Positions 1 to 9,042 of a stretch of DNA of 64,000 bases are shown one piece after another. The stretch is taken from assembly GCA_046160485.1 (NCBI GenBank), contig JBJXGV010000014.1, positions 1 through 64,000 on the forward strand, given 5' to 3'. The notes under the pieces were generated by a model, which saw nothing but the letters and a program-made list of their open reading frames with translations, was not told the origin of the DNA and searched no databases. The position numbers and the translations under genes were made by a program. Position 1 is the first letter of the stretch. The number at the start of each line of letters is the position of its first letter. This stretch comes from JBJXGV01 sp046160485 (GTDB taxonomy: Bacteria; Orphanbacterota; Orphanbacteria; JBJXGV01).

Positions 1-1193
1 GCCGACGACGCGGGGCGCACGCGCGGCGCCGCGCCCGCGCCTCCGGCCGCGCCGCGAACGCCCGCCGCATCGAGCCGGCTCAGCAAATCGCCGAGATCCA
101 CCGACGCGTCGAGCGCGACCATCTCGAAGAACGCGAGTTCGAGCAGCACGCGCGGGTGCGCGCTGCGCCGCATCTCGCGCTCGGCCGCCGCGAGGATGCG
201 CGCGAGCCGCAACACATCCGCACCCGCGAACGCCTTCGTCTGCTCGCGCAACCGCGCCACCATCTCGGGCGACGCGTCGAGAATCTCTCCCGGTGACTCC
301 CCCGCCGACACGATGAAGAGCGAGCGAAGATGATCGAGCATCCCCGCGGCGATCTCGACGAGATCAGCGCCGCCGTCGATCGCCGTCGCGAGGTTCGCCG
401 CCGCCGCCGCTGCATTCTTCTCCGCGATCGCGCGCGTCAGCTCGAAGTAGAGATCGCTGCCGACGACGCCGAGCACCTCTTCGGCCTGCGCGCGGCTTGC
501 GCCCTTCCCCGCGAACGAGATCACCTGGTCGAGCAAACTCTCCGCGTCGCGAAGCCCGCCGTCGGCGCGCCGCGCGATGAGGTAGTAGACATCGTCCTGG
601 AGCGCGAACTCTTCCTTCGCGCCGATCTCGCGCAAGCGTCCGACGATCGCCTCCGTCGGAATGCGCCGAAAATCGAACCGCTGGCAGCGCGAGAGAATCG
701 TCGCAAGCACCTTCGAGGGCTGCGTCGTCGCGAAGACGAAGACAACGTGCGGCGGCGGCTCCTCGAGAATCTTGAGGAGCGCGTTCCACGCCTCGTTCGT
801 GAGCATGTGGACTTCGTCGACGATGTAGATGCGCTTCTTGCCGGGCGACGCGGCGTAGCGCGCGTTCTCGCGCAGGTCGCGGATCTCGTCGATGCCGCGA
901 TTCGACGCGCCGTCGACTTCGACGACGTCGAGCGAGCGCCCCGCCGCGATGTCGGTGCAGTAGCCGCACGTCCCGCATGGTGCGGGCGTCGGCCCCTTCT
1001 CGCAGTTGAGCGACTTGGCGAGAATGCGCGCGGTCGATGTCTTGCCGACGCCGCGCGGCCCCGTGAAGAGGTACGCGTGCGCCAGCCGCCCCTGCGTGAT
1101 CGCGTTCGTCAGCGTGCGCGCGACGTGATCCTGCCCGACGAGTTCATCGAACGTTTGTGGCCGGTACCGCCGGGCGAGAACGAGATACTCCAC
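1..1193 (-). CDS. dnaX: DNA polymerase III subunit gamma/tau (partial, C-terminus off the window)
   Basis: Clamp-loader ATPase that loads the beta sliding clamp at replication forks. About 397 codons are visible, open to the left edge, so the C-terminal tau region is missing. Reading from a GTG start at 1193 gives M-E-Y-L-V-L-A-R-R-Y-R-P-Q-T-F, the standard DnaX opening. Walker A GPRGVGKT lies at residues 45-52, four zinc-binding cysteines at about 64, 73, 76 and 79 (CGTCGYC), Walker B VDEVH near 125-129, and the clamp-loader lid and collar follow. The SRP RNA gene sits just upstream on the same strand, as in several bacteria where scr/ffs precedes dnaX. The GTG start is chosen because it begins exactly at the conserved N-terminus. 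Identification is secure; the true 3' end is unknown. Confidence 0.96.
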   Translation of the reverse strand, partial: MEYLVLARRYRPQTFDELVGQDHVARTLTNAITQGRLAHAYLFTGPRGVGKTSTARILAKSLNCEKGPTPAPCGTCGYCTDIAAGRSLDVVEVDGASNRGIDEIRDLRENARYAASPGKKRIYIVDEVHMLTNEAWNALLKILEEPPPHVVFVFATTQPSKVLATILSRCQRFDFRRIPTEAIVGRLREIGAKEEFALQDDVYYLIARRADGGLRDAESLLDQVISFAGKGASRAQAEEVLGVVGSDLYFELTRAIAEKNAAAAAANLATAIDGGADLVEIAAGMLDHLRSLFIVSAGESPGEILDASPEMVARLREQTKAFAGADVLRLARILAAAEREMRRSAHPRVLLELAFFEMVALDASVDLGDLLSRLDAAGVRGAAGGAGAAPRVRPASS

Positions 1194-1225
1194 GTGGCGT
1201 CCTTTCGGGCCGAACGAAAAGAAAA

Positions 1226-1350
1226 GGGGCCCGGTACCGATCAAGCACCCCTACGGCGCCCGCGAGGCTTTGCTTACCGCTGCTACCTTCCGGTCCTGAC
1301 GGGGTTCACAAACTCACGTCGCGCAGGACCCGACCAAGCCTTTGAGCCCC
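1226..1350 (-). ncRNA. ffs: Signal recognition particle RNA, small bacterial (4.5S) type
   Basis: The minus strand carries the diagnostic SRP domain IV hairpin: GTCAGGACCGGAAGGTAGCA within 1275-1305, followed by GCGGTAAGC. The outer ends pair: GGGGCTC (1344-1350) with GGGCCCC (1226-1232), giving a closed rod of about 125 nt. The terminal stem is followed on the minus strand by TTTTCTTTT (1217-1225), so the 3' end probably doubles as an intrinsic terminator. This RNA is the scaffold for Ffh in co-translational targeting to SecYEG. The ends are inferred from the pairing. Confidence 0.93.
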
Positions 1351-1424
1351 ACTCATTGCGACAAACTGGCGATGACTTACGAACGAACAATCGTGCCGAT
1401 GTTCGCGCTCGGCAGATCGGGACT

Positions 1425-1451
1425 GCGGGCCGCCCGAATCGGACGGCCCGC
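1425..1451 (-). terminator. Hairpin downstream of tRNA-Ala, possible terminator or processing signal
   Basis: Near-perfect inverted repeat GCGGGCCGcCCGA / TCGGaCGGCCCGC with one mismatched pair, beginning 9 nt after the tRNA-Ala CCA end. On the minus strand no U-tract follows, while ATTTT follows on the plus strand, where no gene needs terminating. Function as a terminator is a guess from position. Confidence 0.35.
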
Positions 1452-1459
1452 TCCCATTT

Positions 1460-1535
1460 TGGTGGAGATGAGCGGGATCGAACCGCTGGCCTCCTCGTTG
1501 CGAACGAGGCGCTCTCCCAGCTGAGCTACATCCCC
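1460..1535 (-). tRNA. tRNA-Ala, anticodon CGC
   Basis: A 76-nt cloverleaf with encoded CCA. The acceptor arm GGGGATG pairs with CATCTCC (one G-U), the D-arm is GCTC...GAGC, the anticodon stem is CCTCG/CGAGG with loop TTCGCAA (anticodon CGC, reading GCG), and the T-arm is AGCGG-TTCGATC-CCGCT. GCG is heavily used in the surrounding genes, so a dedicated CGC isoacceptor makes sense here. Confidence 0.96.
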
Positions 1536-1597
1536 ACATGAATCGTGCGCGCTGTTCGTGCCGCGCGGCGCGCCCGCGCTTCCGAAGCCGAATGCAA

Positions 1598-1685
1598 TGG
1601 CGGAGAGAGAGGGATTCGAACCCTCGAGGAGTTGCCCCCTACGTGATTTCCAGTCACGCCGATTCGGCCGCTCTCGCATCTCTCC
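1598..1685 (-). tRNA. tRNA-Ser, anticodon GGA
   Basis: An 88-nt class II tRNA with encoded CCA. Acceptor GGAGAGA pairs with TCTCTCC, the anticodon stem is CGTGA/TCACG with loop CTGGAAA (anticodon GGA, reading UCC/UCU), and a long variable arm typical of serine tRNAs precedes the T-arm AGGG-TTCGAAT-CCCT. Confidence 0.96.
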
Positions 1686-1735
1686 CGAATGGGCCGATCC
1701 TAACCCAAGTCTCCCCGGCGCGGGGAGTCAAAAAC

Positions 1736-1825
1736 TGGCGGAGAGAGAGGGATTCGAACCCCCGGTACCGTTGCCGGCACAGCGGTTTTCGAGACCGCCC
1801 CATTCGACCGCTCTGGCATCTCTCC
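1736..1825 (-). tRNA. tRNA-Ser, anticodon CGA
   Basis: A 90-nt class II tRNA with encoded CCA and the same acceptor sequence (GGAGAGA/TCTCTCC) as the neighbouring tRNA-Ser(GGA). The anticodon stem is GCGGT/ACCGC with loop CTCGAAA (anticodon CGA, reading UCG). The 50-nt gap to the next tRNA contains a short GC inverted repeat (CTCCCC/GGGGAG near 1711-1727). Confidence 0.96.
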
Positions 1826-2002
1826 GAGCGAGAGCGGAAAGTAGCACGGCGAAGCGGGGCGGTTCAAGGCGATCCGCGCACGCCGCGGAGACCGACCCGG
1901 CGCTCCCGTCGGCGTTTTCGTGTGGCGGGTTGGGCGGCGATTTTGCGGCTGTACTCTGTAGACGGGTGCACATTCACGATCACACCGCTCTCGGAGGACA
2001 CA

Positions 2003-3466
2003 ATGCGCGACTTGCTTCGCTTGAACATCGCTCGACATCCGATCGCTTCCCGCGTCGCGCACACGGTCCTCGCGGCCGTCAGCGCGGCCGTCTTTCTCGC
2101 GCTCGCCGCGCCGCGCAGCGCGGTCGCCGTCGCGTTCGAGATCGAGCGCGTCGACGGCGATTCGGTCTCGATCTCGAGCCAGTTGGCGTTCGCGCTCGGC
2201 TCCGACGGCACGCCGCACGTTGCGTACGCGTACGACTCCGAGGGCGCCCGCTACGCGCGCAAGACGAACGGATCGTGGGCGTACGAGCGAATCGACTTCG
2301 GGTTCTTCGCCGAGGGCGCGTACCCATCGATGCGGCTCGACGCCGCGAGCAATCCGCGAATCGTCTACCAGTTGATCAACCTCCAGTCGCCGTTGTATGT
2401 CCGCAAGAGCGGCGGCGCGTGGATCGCCGAGGTGCCGCAAGTCGCGGAGCAATCGGGCCTCTACATCTCGATGCGGCTCGACTCGCAGGACCTGCCGCAT
2501 TTCACCGACTTCGTGGGCGGCCTCACGTACATGATTCGCTACCACCGCCGCGTCGGGGCGGGTTGGATCACCGAGACGGTCGAGTTCGTCAACGATATCG
2601 GCGTGTCGGGAAGCGCGCTCGCGCTCGACGCGAACGATGACGCGCACGTCACGTACAACGGGCCGGGCGGAGTGCTGCGGTACGCGCGGCGCACGGGCGG
2701 CGCGTGGACGATCGAGACGCTCGACCCGGGCGGCGGCATCTGGTCGCCGATCGAGATCGATGCGAACGGCAACGCGTGCGTCGCGTACACGGCCGCGAGC
2801 GGCATTCGTTACGCGAGGCGCACGGGCGGCGCGTGGAGCATCGAAACGGCCGTCACGAACGGAGTGTTCGGCTTCAGTACTCTCTCGCTCGCGCTCGACG
2901 CGCAGGACGAGCCGCACATGACCTATGCCCCCGGCTTCAGCGGAGATCTTCACTATGCGCGGCGTGAAGCCGGCGCCTGGATCGAAGAAGTCGTCCTCGA
3001 TACCACGAACTCCGTGGGATACACGAATGTGCTCGTGCTCGACTCGGACGGCCGCCCGCACATCGTCTTCGGCGACGGAACCGCGGCAGACGTGTTGTAC
3101 GCGCATCCCCCATCGACGACCGGTGTCGAGCGCGCCGACGCGCGGAGCCGCGCGGCGCGCCTCGTGATCGCGCCGAACCCGTCGCGCGACGGCAGCGTTG
3201 TGATTCGTGTCGACGGCGACGGCGCATTCGCGTCGCCGCGGGAAGCGCGGCCGATTGGCATCGTCGAGGCGTTGATCGCCGATACGTCGGGGCGCGTCGT
3301 TCGGCGTTTAAGCGCGAGCGCCGCGGCGAGCGCCGACGTTCGATTCGCCTGGGACGGACGCGACAGCGACGGGCGCGCCGTCGGCACGGGGAACTACTTC
3401 GTACGTGTCGCGGGCGCGATGCGTGACCACACACCCGCGGCGGGAAAGCTGCTCATACTGCGATAG
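2003..3466 (+). CDS. Exported repeat (beta-propeller-like) protein with C-terminal FlgD-like sorting domain
   Basis: A 487-residue predicted secreted protein. ATG 2003 is preceded by GGAGG (1993-1997) and begins a signal peptide with a hydrophobic stretch (about residues 21-40) ending in an AVA-type site. The body has six or so repeats of about 45 residues resembling hxLDxxxxPHhxY...hRYARRxxGxWxxExV, which suggests a propeller of BNR/sialidase-like blades. The last 90 residues form a FlgD-like/T9SS-type tail: PNPSRDGSVVIRV, DTSGRVVRRL, WDGRDSDGRAVGTGNYFVRV. It has no enzymatic motif that I recognise. The open frame extends upstream to 1538 through the tRNA genes, but that part is not coding. 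Confidence 0.85.
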   Translation: MRDLLRLNIARHPIASRVAHTVLAAVSAAVFLALAAPRSAVAVAFEIERVDGDSVSISSQLAFALGSDGTPHVAYAYDSEGARYARKTNGSWAYERIDFGFFAEGAYPSMRLDAASNPRIVYQLINLQSPLYVRKSGGAWIAEVPQVAEQSGLYISMRLDSQDLPHFTDFVGGLTYMIRYHRRVGAGWITETVEFVNDIGVSGSALALDANDDAHVTYNGPGGVLRYARRTGGAWTIETLDPGGGIWSPIEIDANGNACVAYTAASGIRYARRTGGAWSIETAVTNGVFGFSTLSLALDAQDEPHMTYAPGFSGDLHYARREAGAWIEEVVLDTTNSVGYTNVLVLDSDGRPHIVFGDGTAADVLYAHPPSTTGVERADARSRAARLVIAPNPSRDGSVVIRVDGDGAFASPREARPIGIVEALIADTSGRVVRRLSASAAASADVRFAWDGRDSDGRAVGTGNYFVRVAGAMRDHTPAAGKLLILR

Positions 3467-3573
3467 GTCTTCGACCGCACGCGCCGGCCGCGAGCGGGCG
3501 CGGATGGAATATTCGACATGAACGGGTTTGCGATCCGCAGCCGTCACGCCCCATCTCGGGTGCCCCAAAGTCG

Positions 3574-5292
3574 TTGACGACGTCCGTCGAGTGCGACGAT
3601 CTTCTGATCCATGCGTACGATGATCGCGCCCACAGCGAGCGGCCATCCTCGGGCGCGGCGGCTCTCGCACTGATGCCGTCACGAACTCTCGGGGGATCGA
3701 CGGAATCAGCCGCTCCCGTGCGGAGTCGCCGAAGCATCGGATGGGTCATCGCCGCTGCGTTGCTCCTTCACGCGTCGATGGTATGGATTACGTGGCGCGC
3801 AGACACGGCGCTCGTGACCGACTCGATGGCCTACATCGACGCGGCGCGGAGTATCGCCGCGGGCCACGGGTTCGTCACGCACGTCATCCCACTTCGCTTC
3901 GGCGGAGAGGGCCTCGCCCCGTTCACGACGCATCCGCCGGGATACCCGCTGCTGATTGCGTTGCTGCTCCTCGCCGGCGTCCCCGCGCAGATTGCGCCGA
4001 TCCTCCTCTCGTCTGTCGGATCGGCGATGTCGGTCGCGCTTTTCGTCCTCCTCGCGCGGCGGATCTTCCCGGCTGCCGCCGCGCTGCTCGCCCTTCTCTA
4101 TGCGATCTCCTACCCAATGGCCGAGATCGGAACCCTCGCGTTGACGGAGCCGCTCTTCTTGTCCGCTCTCTTCGCTGCGATTCTTGTTGGCACCGGGGGT
4201 GACCCGCACCCGTACCCGGGCTCGCCGCGGCGCGCCTTCTGTGCGGGACTCCTGTCCGGTTCGCTCCTGGGCCTGCGATATGCCGGCATCACCGCCCTCG
4301 GGGTCCTCGGGGTCTTCGCGGTGCAAGGTGTCTTTCGCCGCGACGCCGGCGAACGCGGCGCGGCGCGGCGCGCGCTCATCGCATGGGGCGCCGGTGCGCT
4401 CGCGACGAGCCTCCCGGCGATCTTCGCCCTCATCGCCGGCCGAGGGCCCGCGAAGTACGCTCCCGGCGGCGACACCGTTCTGAACAACATTCTTTCGTGC
4501 GCGGCGCACGTCGCGGACGACGTCGTCATCGCCGCACCTGGGCTTTCGGCGCCAGTTTGGATTTCCGCACCTCTCGGTGCCGCGCTTCTCGCCGTTGCGG
4601 CCTTGCTGGCGTGGCGACGACGATCCCCGCCGTGCGGCGCGGCCACGCGCTCCGCCGCAACGCAGGCGGCGTTCGCCATCGTCGCGACGTTTCCCTTCGT
4701 CTACCTCGCGTGGGTCGCCTGGGTTCGCACGTTCGTCTATCTCAATTCATGGCCCAGCCGGCATCTTCTTCCCGCGTATCCATTCCTGCTCATCCTCCTC
4801 GCGGCTGTTTTCCGCAGGCCCGCATCGACGAACGGGGGCGCTCGCTGGCAACGAATCGTTCCGCCGATTCTCGTCGGGTTCGTCCTTTGGTACTCGGCGG
4901 GGAATCTGGCGCAGGCACTCGACGATTCGCGGCTTCCGCGGCCGGCGATCGACCTGGGCGGAGTGCCGGAATGGATCGAGGCGCACGCTCCGGCCGAGGA
5001 CGCGATCATCGCTACGGAGGCCCATGACCTCGCGTACGCCCTCCCGAATCGGCGCGTGATATCACTCGTTCGAAGGCCCTATCGCGTGGACGAACTGGAG
5101 CGCTCGGACGTCGAGCGTCTCCACCGTGAGCAGGGCGCGCGATGGCTCGTCCTCCTCCGCGCCAGATCCGCCGAAGTGTTCAGCGGATCGTACGGTGACT
5201 ACGTGAGGTCCCTCGTCGAATCGAAGGATTTGCGGGACTTCCGACTCGCGGCCGCGCTCCCCGGCGGTCTCGTGTTCGAGATCGCGCGCTGA
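3574..5292 (+). CDS. Polytopic membrane glycosyltransferase, GT39/ArnT-like (PMT_2 superfamily)
   Basis: A 572-residue integral membrane protein with about ten hydrophobic segments. Just after the first membrane helix comes an acidic loop (TDSMAYIDAARSIAAGHGF), the position where GT-C enzymes of the PMT_2/ArnT type carry the catalytic Asp, and then HPPGYPLLIA, also typical. Such enzymes move sugar or mannose from a polyprenyl phosphate donor onto lipid or protein acceptors at the outer face of the inner membrane. The acceptor is unknown. The frame opens with TTG 3574; ATG 3673 (residue 34, just before the first membrane helix) is equally possible, and neither has a clear ribosome-binding site. 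A soluble domain of about 120 residues follows the last helix. Confidence 0.75.
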   Translation: MTTSVECDDLLIHAYDDRAHSERPSSGAAALALMPSRTLGGSTESAAPVRSRRSIGWVIAAALLLHASMVWITWRADTALVTDSMAYIDAARSIAAGHGFVTHVIPLRFGGEGLAPFTTHPPGYPLLIALLLLAGVPAQIAPILLSSVGSAMSVALFVLLARRIFPAAAALLALLYAISYPMAEIGTLALTEPLFLSALFAAILVGTGGDPHPYPGSPRRAFCAGLLSGSLLGLRYAGITALGVLGVFAVQGVFRRDAGERGAARRALIAWGAGALATSLPAIFALIAGRGPAKYAPGGDTVLNNILSCAAHVADDVVIAAPGLSAPVWISAPLGAALLAVAALLAWRRRSPPCGAATRSAATQAAFAIVATFPFVYLAWVAWVRTFVYLNSWPSRHLLPAYPFLLILLAAVFRRPASTNGGARWQRIVPPILVGFVLWYSAGNLAQALDDSRLPRPAIDLGGVPEWIEAHAPAEDAIIATEAHDLAYALPNRRVISLVRRPYRVDELERSDVERLHREQGARWLVLLRARSAEVFSGSYGDYVRSLVESKDLRDFRLAAALPGGLVFEIAR

Positions 5293-5421
5293 AAGCACGA
5301 TAGTCCGTTCACTTTGGCGGGCGCCGGGCGCGCGCGTCATGTGAACGCCCGGCCGGACGGTCGTTCGGTAGAGCGCGGTTTCGCGTCCGGGCTGCGTGGT
5401 GCCCGGCGCCAGCCGCCGGCG

Positions 5422-5838
5422 TTACGCGCCCCGGGTCGCCGCCGGGGCGGCGCTCGCCTGCGGCGCCGCGTCGCCGAGCGCCTCGCGGATCGCAGCCAGG
5501 AGTTCGGCGTTGTCGGCCGGCTTCTGGAAGTAGGCGGCGGCACCGGCCTGCATCATCCGGTCCCGGTGCACCGACGGCTCCGCCGCGCTCAGCACGATGA
5601 CCGGAATACACGCCGTCGGAGTCATGCTGCGCAGCCGCTGAAACACCGTGTGGCCGTCGCCTCCCGGAAGCCCGATATCGAGCAGAACGAGGTCCGGCTT
5701 CTCCGTGCGGACCACTGAGATCGCCTGCATTGCATCGCTCGCGCCGACGACCCGGTACCCGCAGGCGCCGAGCCGGACGCGCAACCCCGCCTGCTGATCT
5801 CGATCGTCGTCGACGATTACAATCGTTCTCGCACTCAT
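5422..5838 (-). CDS. Single-domain response regulator (CheY-like receiver)
   Basis: A 138-residue REC domain with acidic pocket D10-D12, phospho-acceptor D54 in LLDIGLPGGDG, the conserved Ser in VLSAA, and Lys in FQKPAD. There is no output domain; an Ala-rich tail of about 15 residues follows. The start ATG 5838 comes one base after the stop of the histidine kinase (TGACATG), with an AAGGGG ribosome-binding site about nine bases upstream, so the two genes are translationally coupled and this is very likely the cognate partner. It may work as a phosphorelay intermediate or through protein contact. Confidence 0.92.
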   Translation of the reverse strand: MSARTIVIVDDDRDQQAGLRVRLGACGYRVVGASDAMQAISVVRTEKPDLVLLDIGLPGGDGHTVFQRLRSMTPTACIPVIVLSAAEPSVHRDRMMQAGAAAYFQKPADNAELLAAIREALGDAAPQASAAPAATRGA

Positions 5839-5839
5839 G

Positions 5840-7552
5840 TCACACAGCCCCTTCGCGACACAGTTCATCAACGTGGCCGTCCAGCGTTCGGACGATTTCC
5901 GCCGCCACCCCGTCCCGATTCGCAGCGCTCGATGATCCCGGCAGTGTCAGGATGCTCGGCGCGACGCGCGCCTCGTACCCGGCGCCTCGCAAGAGTTCAC
6001 AGCGCGATAGCCGGTTCTCGATGCGTCGAACGATCCGATTGACTCCATCCTCGTTGGCCATCGCGATGATCACGAATGTCTCCCCGCGCTCGGCGTTGCC
6101 GAGTCGCGGAAGGAGAACGTCCATCGCCGGGTGCACCGACACGCTCACGGCCTCCCACGCGGCGTCCATCGCCGGCTTCGGGTCGGCGGCCGGTGTCGCG
6201 GAGCCGGCCGGAACGAGGTCGACCGTGATGACCGCGTAGGTGCCGTGCGCGAGGTTCTCCGCCGTCAACAGCGGCGTCAGGAGAGACTCGAGCGCGAACA
6301 CCGGCAGGGTGAAGGAGAACCGGCTTCCCTTGCCCTTCTCGCTTTCGACCCAGATGCGCCCGTCCTGGCGCTGCACGAGTTCCTTGGCGATATAGAGCCC
6401 GAGCCCGAGCCCGTTCCGGCTCCTCTGCGTCTCGCATTTGGCCTGGTAGTGCTGCTCGAAGACGCGGCGGCAGTCCGTCGCGAAAAGGCCGCAGCCCGTG
6501 TCGCTCACCGTGACACGGACCGCCCCAGGCTCCTCGGGCCGCACGCAGACCTGCACGGTGATCGATCCGCCCTCCGGCGTGAACTTGATGGCATTTTCGA
6601 TGAGATTGCTGAGGATCTGCCGCACCCGTGTCGCGTCGCCGACGACTTCTGGAAGGTCCGCCGAGACCTCCGACGAGAGCGTCAGGCTGTTCGCCTTCGC
6701 CGTCACGCCGAGGGAGCGCACGAGATCCGCGGCGATCTCCTCGACCCGGATTCTGCGGCGATCCACCGTGAGCTTGCCCGCCTGCGTGCGCGTCAAGTCG
6801 ACAAGGTCGCCGATCATCTGGCGCAGCTGGTCGGTGTTGCGAAGCACGATGCCGAGATACTCCCGCTGCTCCTTCGTGAGAGGCCCGCCGATCTCGTCGA
6901 GCAGGATCGTGACGAACTGGTAGATCGGCGTCAGGGGCGAACGAAGCTCGTGCGACACGTGCGAGACGAATTGATCCTTCAGCTCGAGCTGCTCCCGCTG
7001 AGTGCGCCGCAGATCCGACTCGGTGCGCGCAAGCGCCCGCACGCTCCGCTCCATGAGAATCAGGTTGCGGCGAAGCTCGAGCTGCGCGACGACTTGGCGG
7101 CCCAGAACACCGAGGGCGCGCCGCTGCTCGTCGGTGATCGTGCGCGGGATCTTATCGATGACGCAGAGCGTGCCGATCGCGTTGCCATCCGCCATGACGA
7201 GCGGTGTCCCCGCGTAGAAGCGAATCCCGGGTTGCCCCGTCACCAAAGCGTTGTCGGCGAAGCGCGCATCGAGCGTCGCGTCTTCGACGATGAGCTGCTC
7301 GTCCTGCGTCCGGATGGCGTGCGCGCAGAACGCCACGTCGCGCGAGGTTTGCTGCACTTCGAGCCCGAGGATCGACTTGAACCACTGGCGATCTTCATCG
7401 ACGAGGCTGATCGCCGCGATCGGCGTGCCGCAAATCTCGGATGCCAGGAGCGTGAGGTCGTCATAGCTCATCTCCTTCGGCGTATCGAGAATCCTGTATC
7501 TGCGCAGCGTCTCGAGGCGCTCGCGTTCGTGTGCCGGCTCGGCTGCTCGCAC
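5840..7552 (-). CDS. GAF-domain sensor histidine kinase with degenerate GGDEF-like C-terminus
   Basis: A 570-residue soluble kinase. The GAF domain (about 10-165) opens with ERLETLRRYRILDTP, a common cytosolic-GAF lead-in. A coiled coil (about 165-198) leads into HisKA with phospho-accepting H201 in SHELRSPLTP. The HATPase_c domain follows, with N-box NLIENAIKF near 316-324, G1 DTGCG near 351 and G2 GLGLGL near 381. The last 150 residues look like a divergent GGDEF fold: TYAVITVDLVP, then PRLGNAERGETFVII where RLGGDEF would sit, then a YEARVAPSI strand. The signature is lost, so cyclase activity is unlikely. GTG start, with AAAGGGA eight bases upstream. It forms an operon with the following REC protein. 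Confidence 0.9.
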   Translation of the reverse strand: MRAAEPAHERERLETLRRYRILDTPKEMSYDDLTLLASEICGTPIAAISLVDEDRQWFKSILGLEVQQTSRDVAFCAHAIRTQDEQLIVEDATLDARFADNALVTGQPGIRFYAGTPLVMADGNAIGTLCVIDKIPRTITDEQRRALGVLGRQVVAQLELRRNLILMERSVRALARTESDLRRTQREQLELKDQFVSHVSHELRSPLTPIYQFVTILLDEIGGPLTKEQREYLGIVLRNTDQLRQMIGDLVDLTRTQAGKLTVDRRRIRVEEIAADLVRSLGVTAKANSLTLSSEVSADLPEVVGDATRVRQILSNLIENAIKFTPEGGSITVQVCVRPEEPGAVRVTVSDTGCGLFATDCRRVFEQHYQAKCETQRSRNGLGLGLYIAKELVQRQDGRIWVESEKGKGSRFSFTLPVFALESLLTPLLTAENLAHGTYAVITVDLVPAGSATPAADPKPAMDAAWEAVSVSVHPAMDVLLPRLGNAERGETFVIIAMANEDGVNRIVRRIENRLSRCELLRGAGYEARVAPSILTLPGSSSAANRDGVAAEIVRTLDGHVDELCREGAV

Positions 7553-7767
7553 TCGTTCGTTCCCTTTCGGAAGGTAGGCGGATTGGCGTGGGTGTACACC
7601 GATTATCGGAAGACGGACGATGTTGCTGAAGCGGCGGCGGCAATCGCTGTCGCCGACTCGCCCGCGCCCGGCGTGCGGCGCAGAGCGAAACGACGCCGCC
7701 GCGACACACGCACTCCGTGCCGCGGCGGCTTTCCCTTACGCGCGAGAGTCGAAGCTCGGCGCGCGCG

Positions 7768-9042
7768 CTATCGCCGAATCAACCGAACGACCGGCTCGGA
7801 CCTCCCTCCGAGCGGACGGGCGAAGTAGACGCCCGCCGAAACGCGCTCGCCCGAGTCCGCGACACCGTCCCATGTCGGGCCGGCGAAGCGCGCGCGCAAC
7901 CGCCCGGACACATCGAACACGCCCCACTTCGCATCCGACAACTCGACGCTCACCCCTTCGAGCCGCACGACGCCGAACGAGGGATTCGGCACGACCCGGA
8001 CGACCGGCTCCGGCATCACCGGCGGCTCGTCGATTCCGGTCGGCGCGAGCGGCGTCATCAAGATCGCGCCGATGGGCCCCGAGAATCCCTGCCGCGCCCC
8101 CGCGACGATCTGCCGCGAATTATTGATGCCGTTTGCGCCGCCGTACTGGACGTAGTACTCGCCTTCGCCCGGCGCGATCAGGCTTCCGAGCATGAAGTAT
8201 CCCTCGTCGACGAAGGTCACGCCGGATGTCGTCGTGTAGTAGTACGAGAGCGCGTCACCGCGATCGTTCATCGCCGTCGCGCTCGCCGCCGTCGGCGCGC
8301 ATCCGCCCAGAAACTCCCAGCCCACGACCTCCCGGCAACGCACGGGAAAGATGCTGCAGCTCGAATAGCCCGAGACGTAGCCGCAGATCTCGCTCGCGTT
8401 GTTGATCGCGCTCGAGACGACGCCCTGCCAGTTGCCGGCCGGCAGCGGAATCGTCGTGATGACACCGGTGTCGAGATCGAGAAGGCGGTTGCCCGTTACG
8501 ACGACGCGCTCATCGTTCACATCCACGCCGAGCATTCCCGACGCGAGGGCGACCGGCCCCTGCGGCGTGAAGTGCACGCCGTTGGAGAGATTCCATCCCC
8601 AGAATCCCGACGCACCGACGATGTCGCCGACGTTGTTGATCGCGGACGCGGAGCTGTACGGATCGCCGGGGAGCCCGCTCAACACGTCGACCTCGTACCC
8701 GCCGGCGACGGGCCGCCACACCGCGGCGGTCGGCTGCGTGATGACGTACTGGTTCGCGCACACCGCTCCGACGATGACGCCCGCGTCGTTGATGTCGTGC
8801 GCGCGAGATGTCTGCATCCCCGCCGGCAGGGGCAGGTACTCGAACGGCTGGCCGTTGCGCGAGACTCCGGCGCGGAGCGCCGTCCCGTCGGGCGAAACGC
8901 TGCCGCAGACGTCGCCGCGCTCGTTGATTCCCGTTCCCGTCCAGCCGGCGCCGAGGAAATCAACGCGATAGCTGGGGACGTCCGCGCGCGCGATGGCCGC
9001 GATGCAGATCAGCGCCGTACCGATCACTGCGATTCGTTTCAT
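7768..9042 (-). CDS. Exported HAF-repeat protein with FlgD-like sorting domain
   Basis: A 424-residue protein with a clear signal peptide (MKRIAVIGTALICIAAIARA). It contains repeated INxxGxIVG/DINDAGVIVGA/INNVGDIVGAS/INNASEICGY/INNSRQIVAGA units, the pattern of extracellular HAF repeats. The C-terminal 80 residues are a sorting tail: VPNPSFGVVRLEGV, VFDVSGRLRARF, WDGVADSGERVSAGVYFAR. The start at 9042 is fixed by GAGGAGG at about 9048-9055; the frame is open upstream but lacks features. Likely surface-exposed or secreted; no enzymatic motif. Confidence 0.85.
   Translation of the reverse strand: MKRIAVIGTALICIAAIARADVPSYRVDFLGAGWTGTGINERGDVCGSVSPDGTALRAGVSRNGQPFEYLPLPAGMQTSRAHDINDAGVIVGAVCANQYVITQPTAAVWRPVAGGYEVDVLSGLPGDPYSSASAINNVGDIVGASGFWGWNLSNGVHFTPQGPVALASGMLGVDVNDERVVVTGNRLLDLDTGVITTIPLPAGNWQGVVSSAINNASEICGYVSGYSSCSIFPVRCREVVGWEFLGGCAPTAASATAMNDRGDALSYYYTTTSGVTFVDEGYFMLGSLIAPGEGEYYVQYGGANGINNSRQIVAGARQGFSGPIGAILMTPLAPTGIDEPPVMPEPVVRVVPNPSFGVVRLEGVSVELSDAKWGVFDVSGRLRARFAGPTWDGVADSGERVSAGVYFARPLGGRSEPVVRLIRR

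Noticed and set aside
330..1541. Long plus-strand open frame (403 codons) over the left end
   Set aside because: It is the antisense shadow of dnaX, the SRP RNA and tRNA-Ala; composition is Arg/Asp-rich with no family motif.
1700..1735. Terminator between the two tRNA-Ser genes
   Set aside because: The CTCCCC/GGGGAG stem has no following U-tract on the minus strand.
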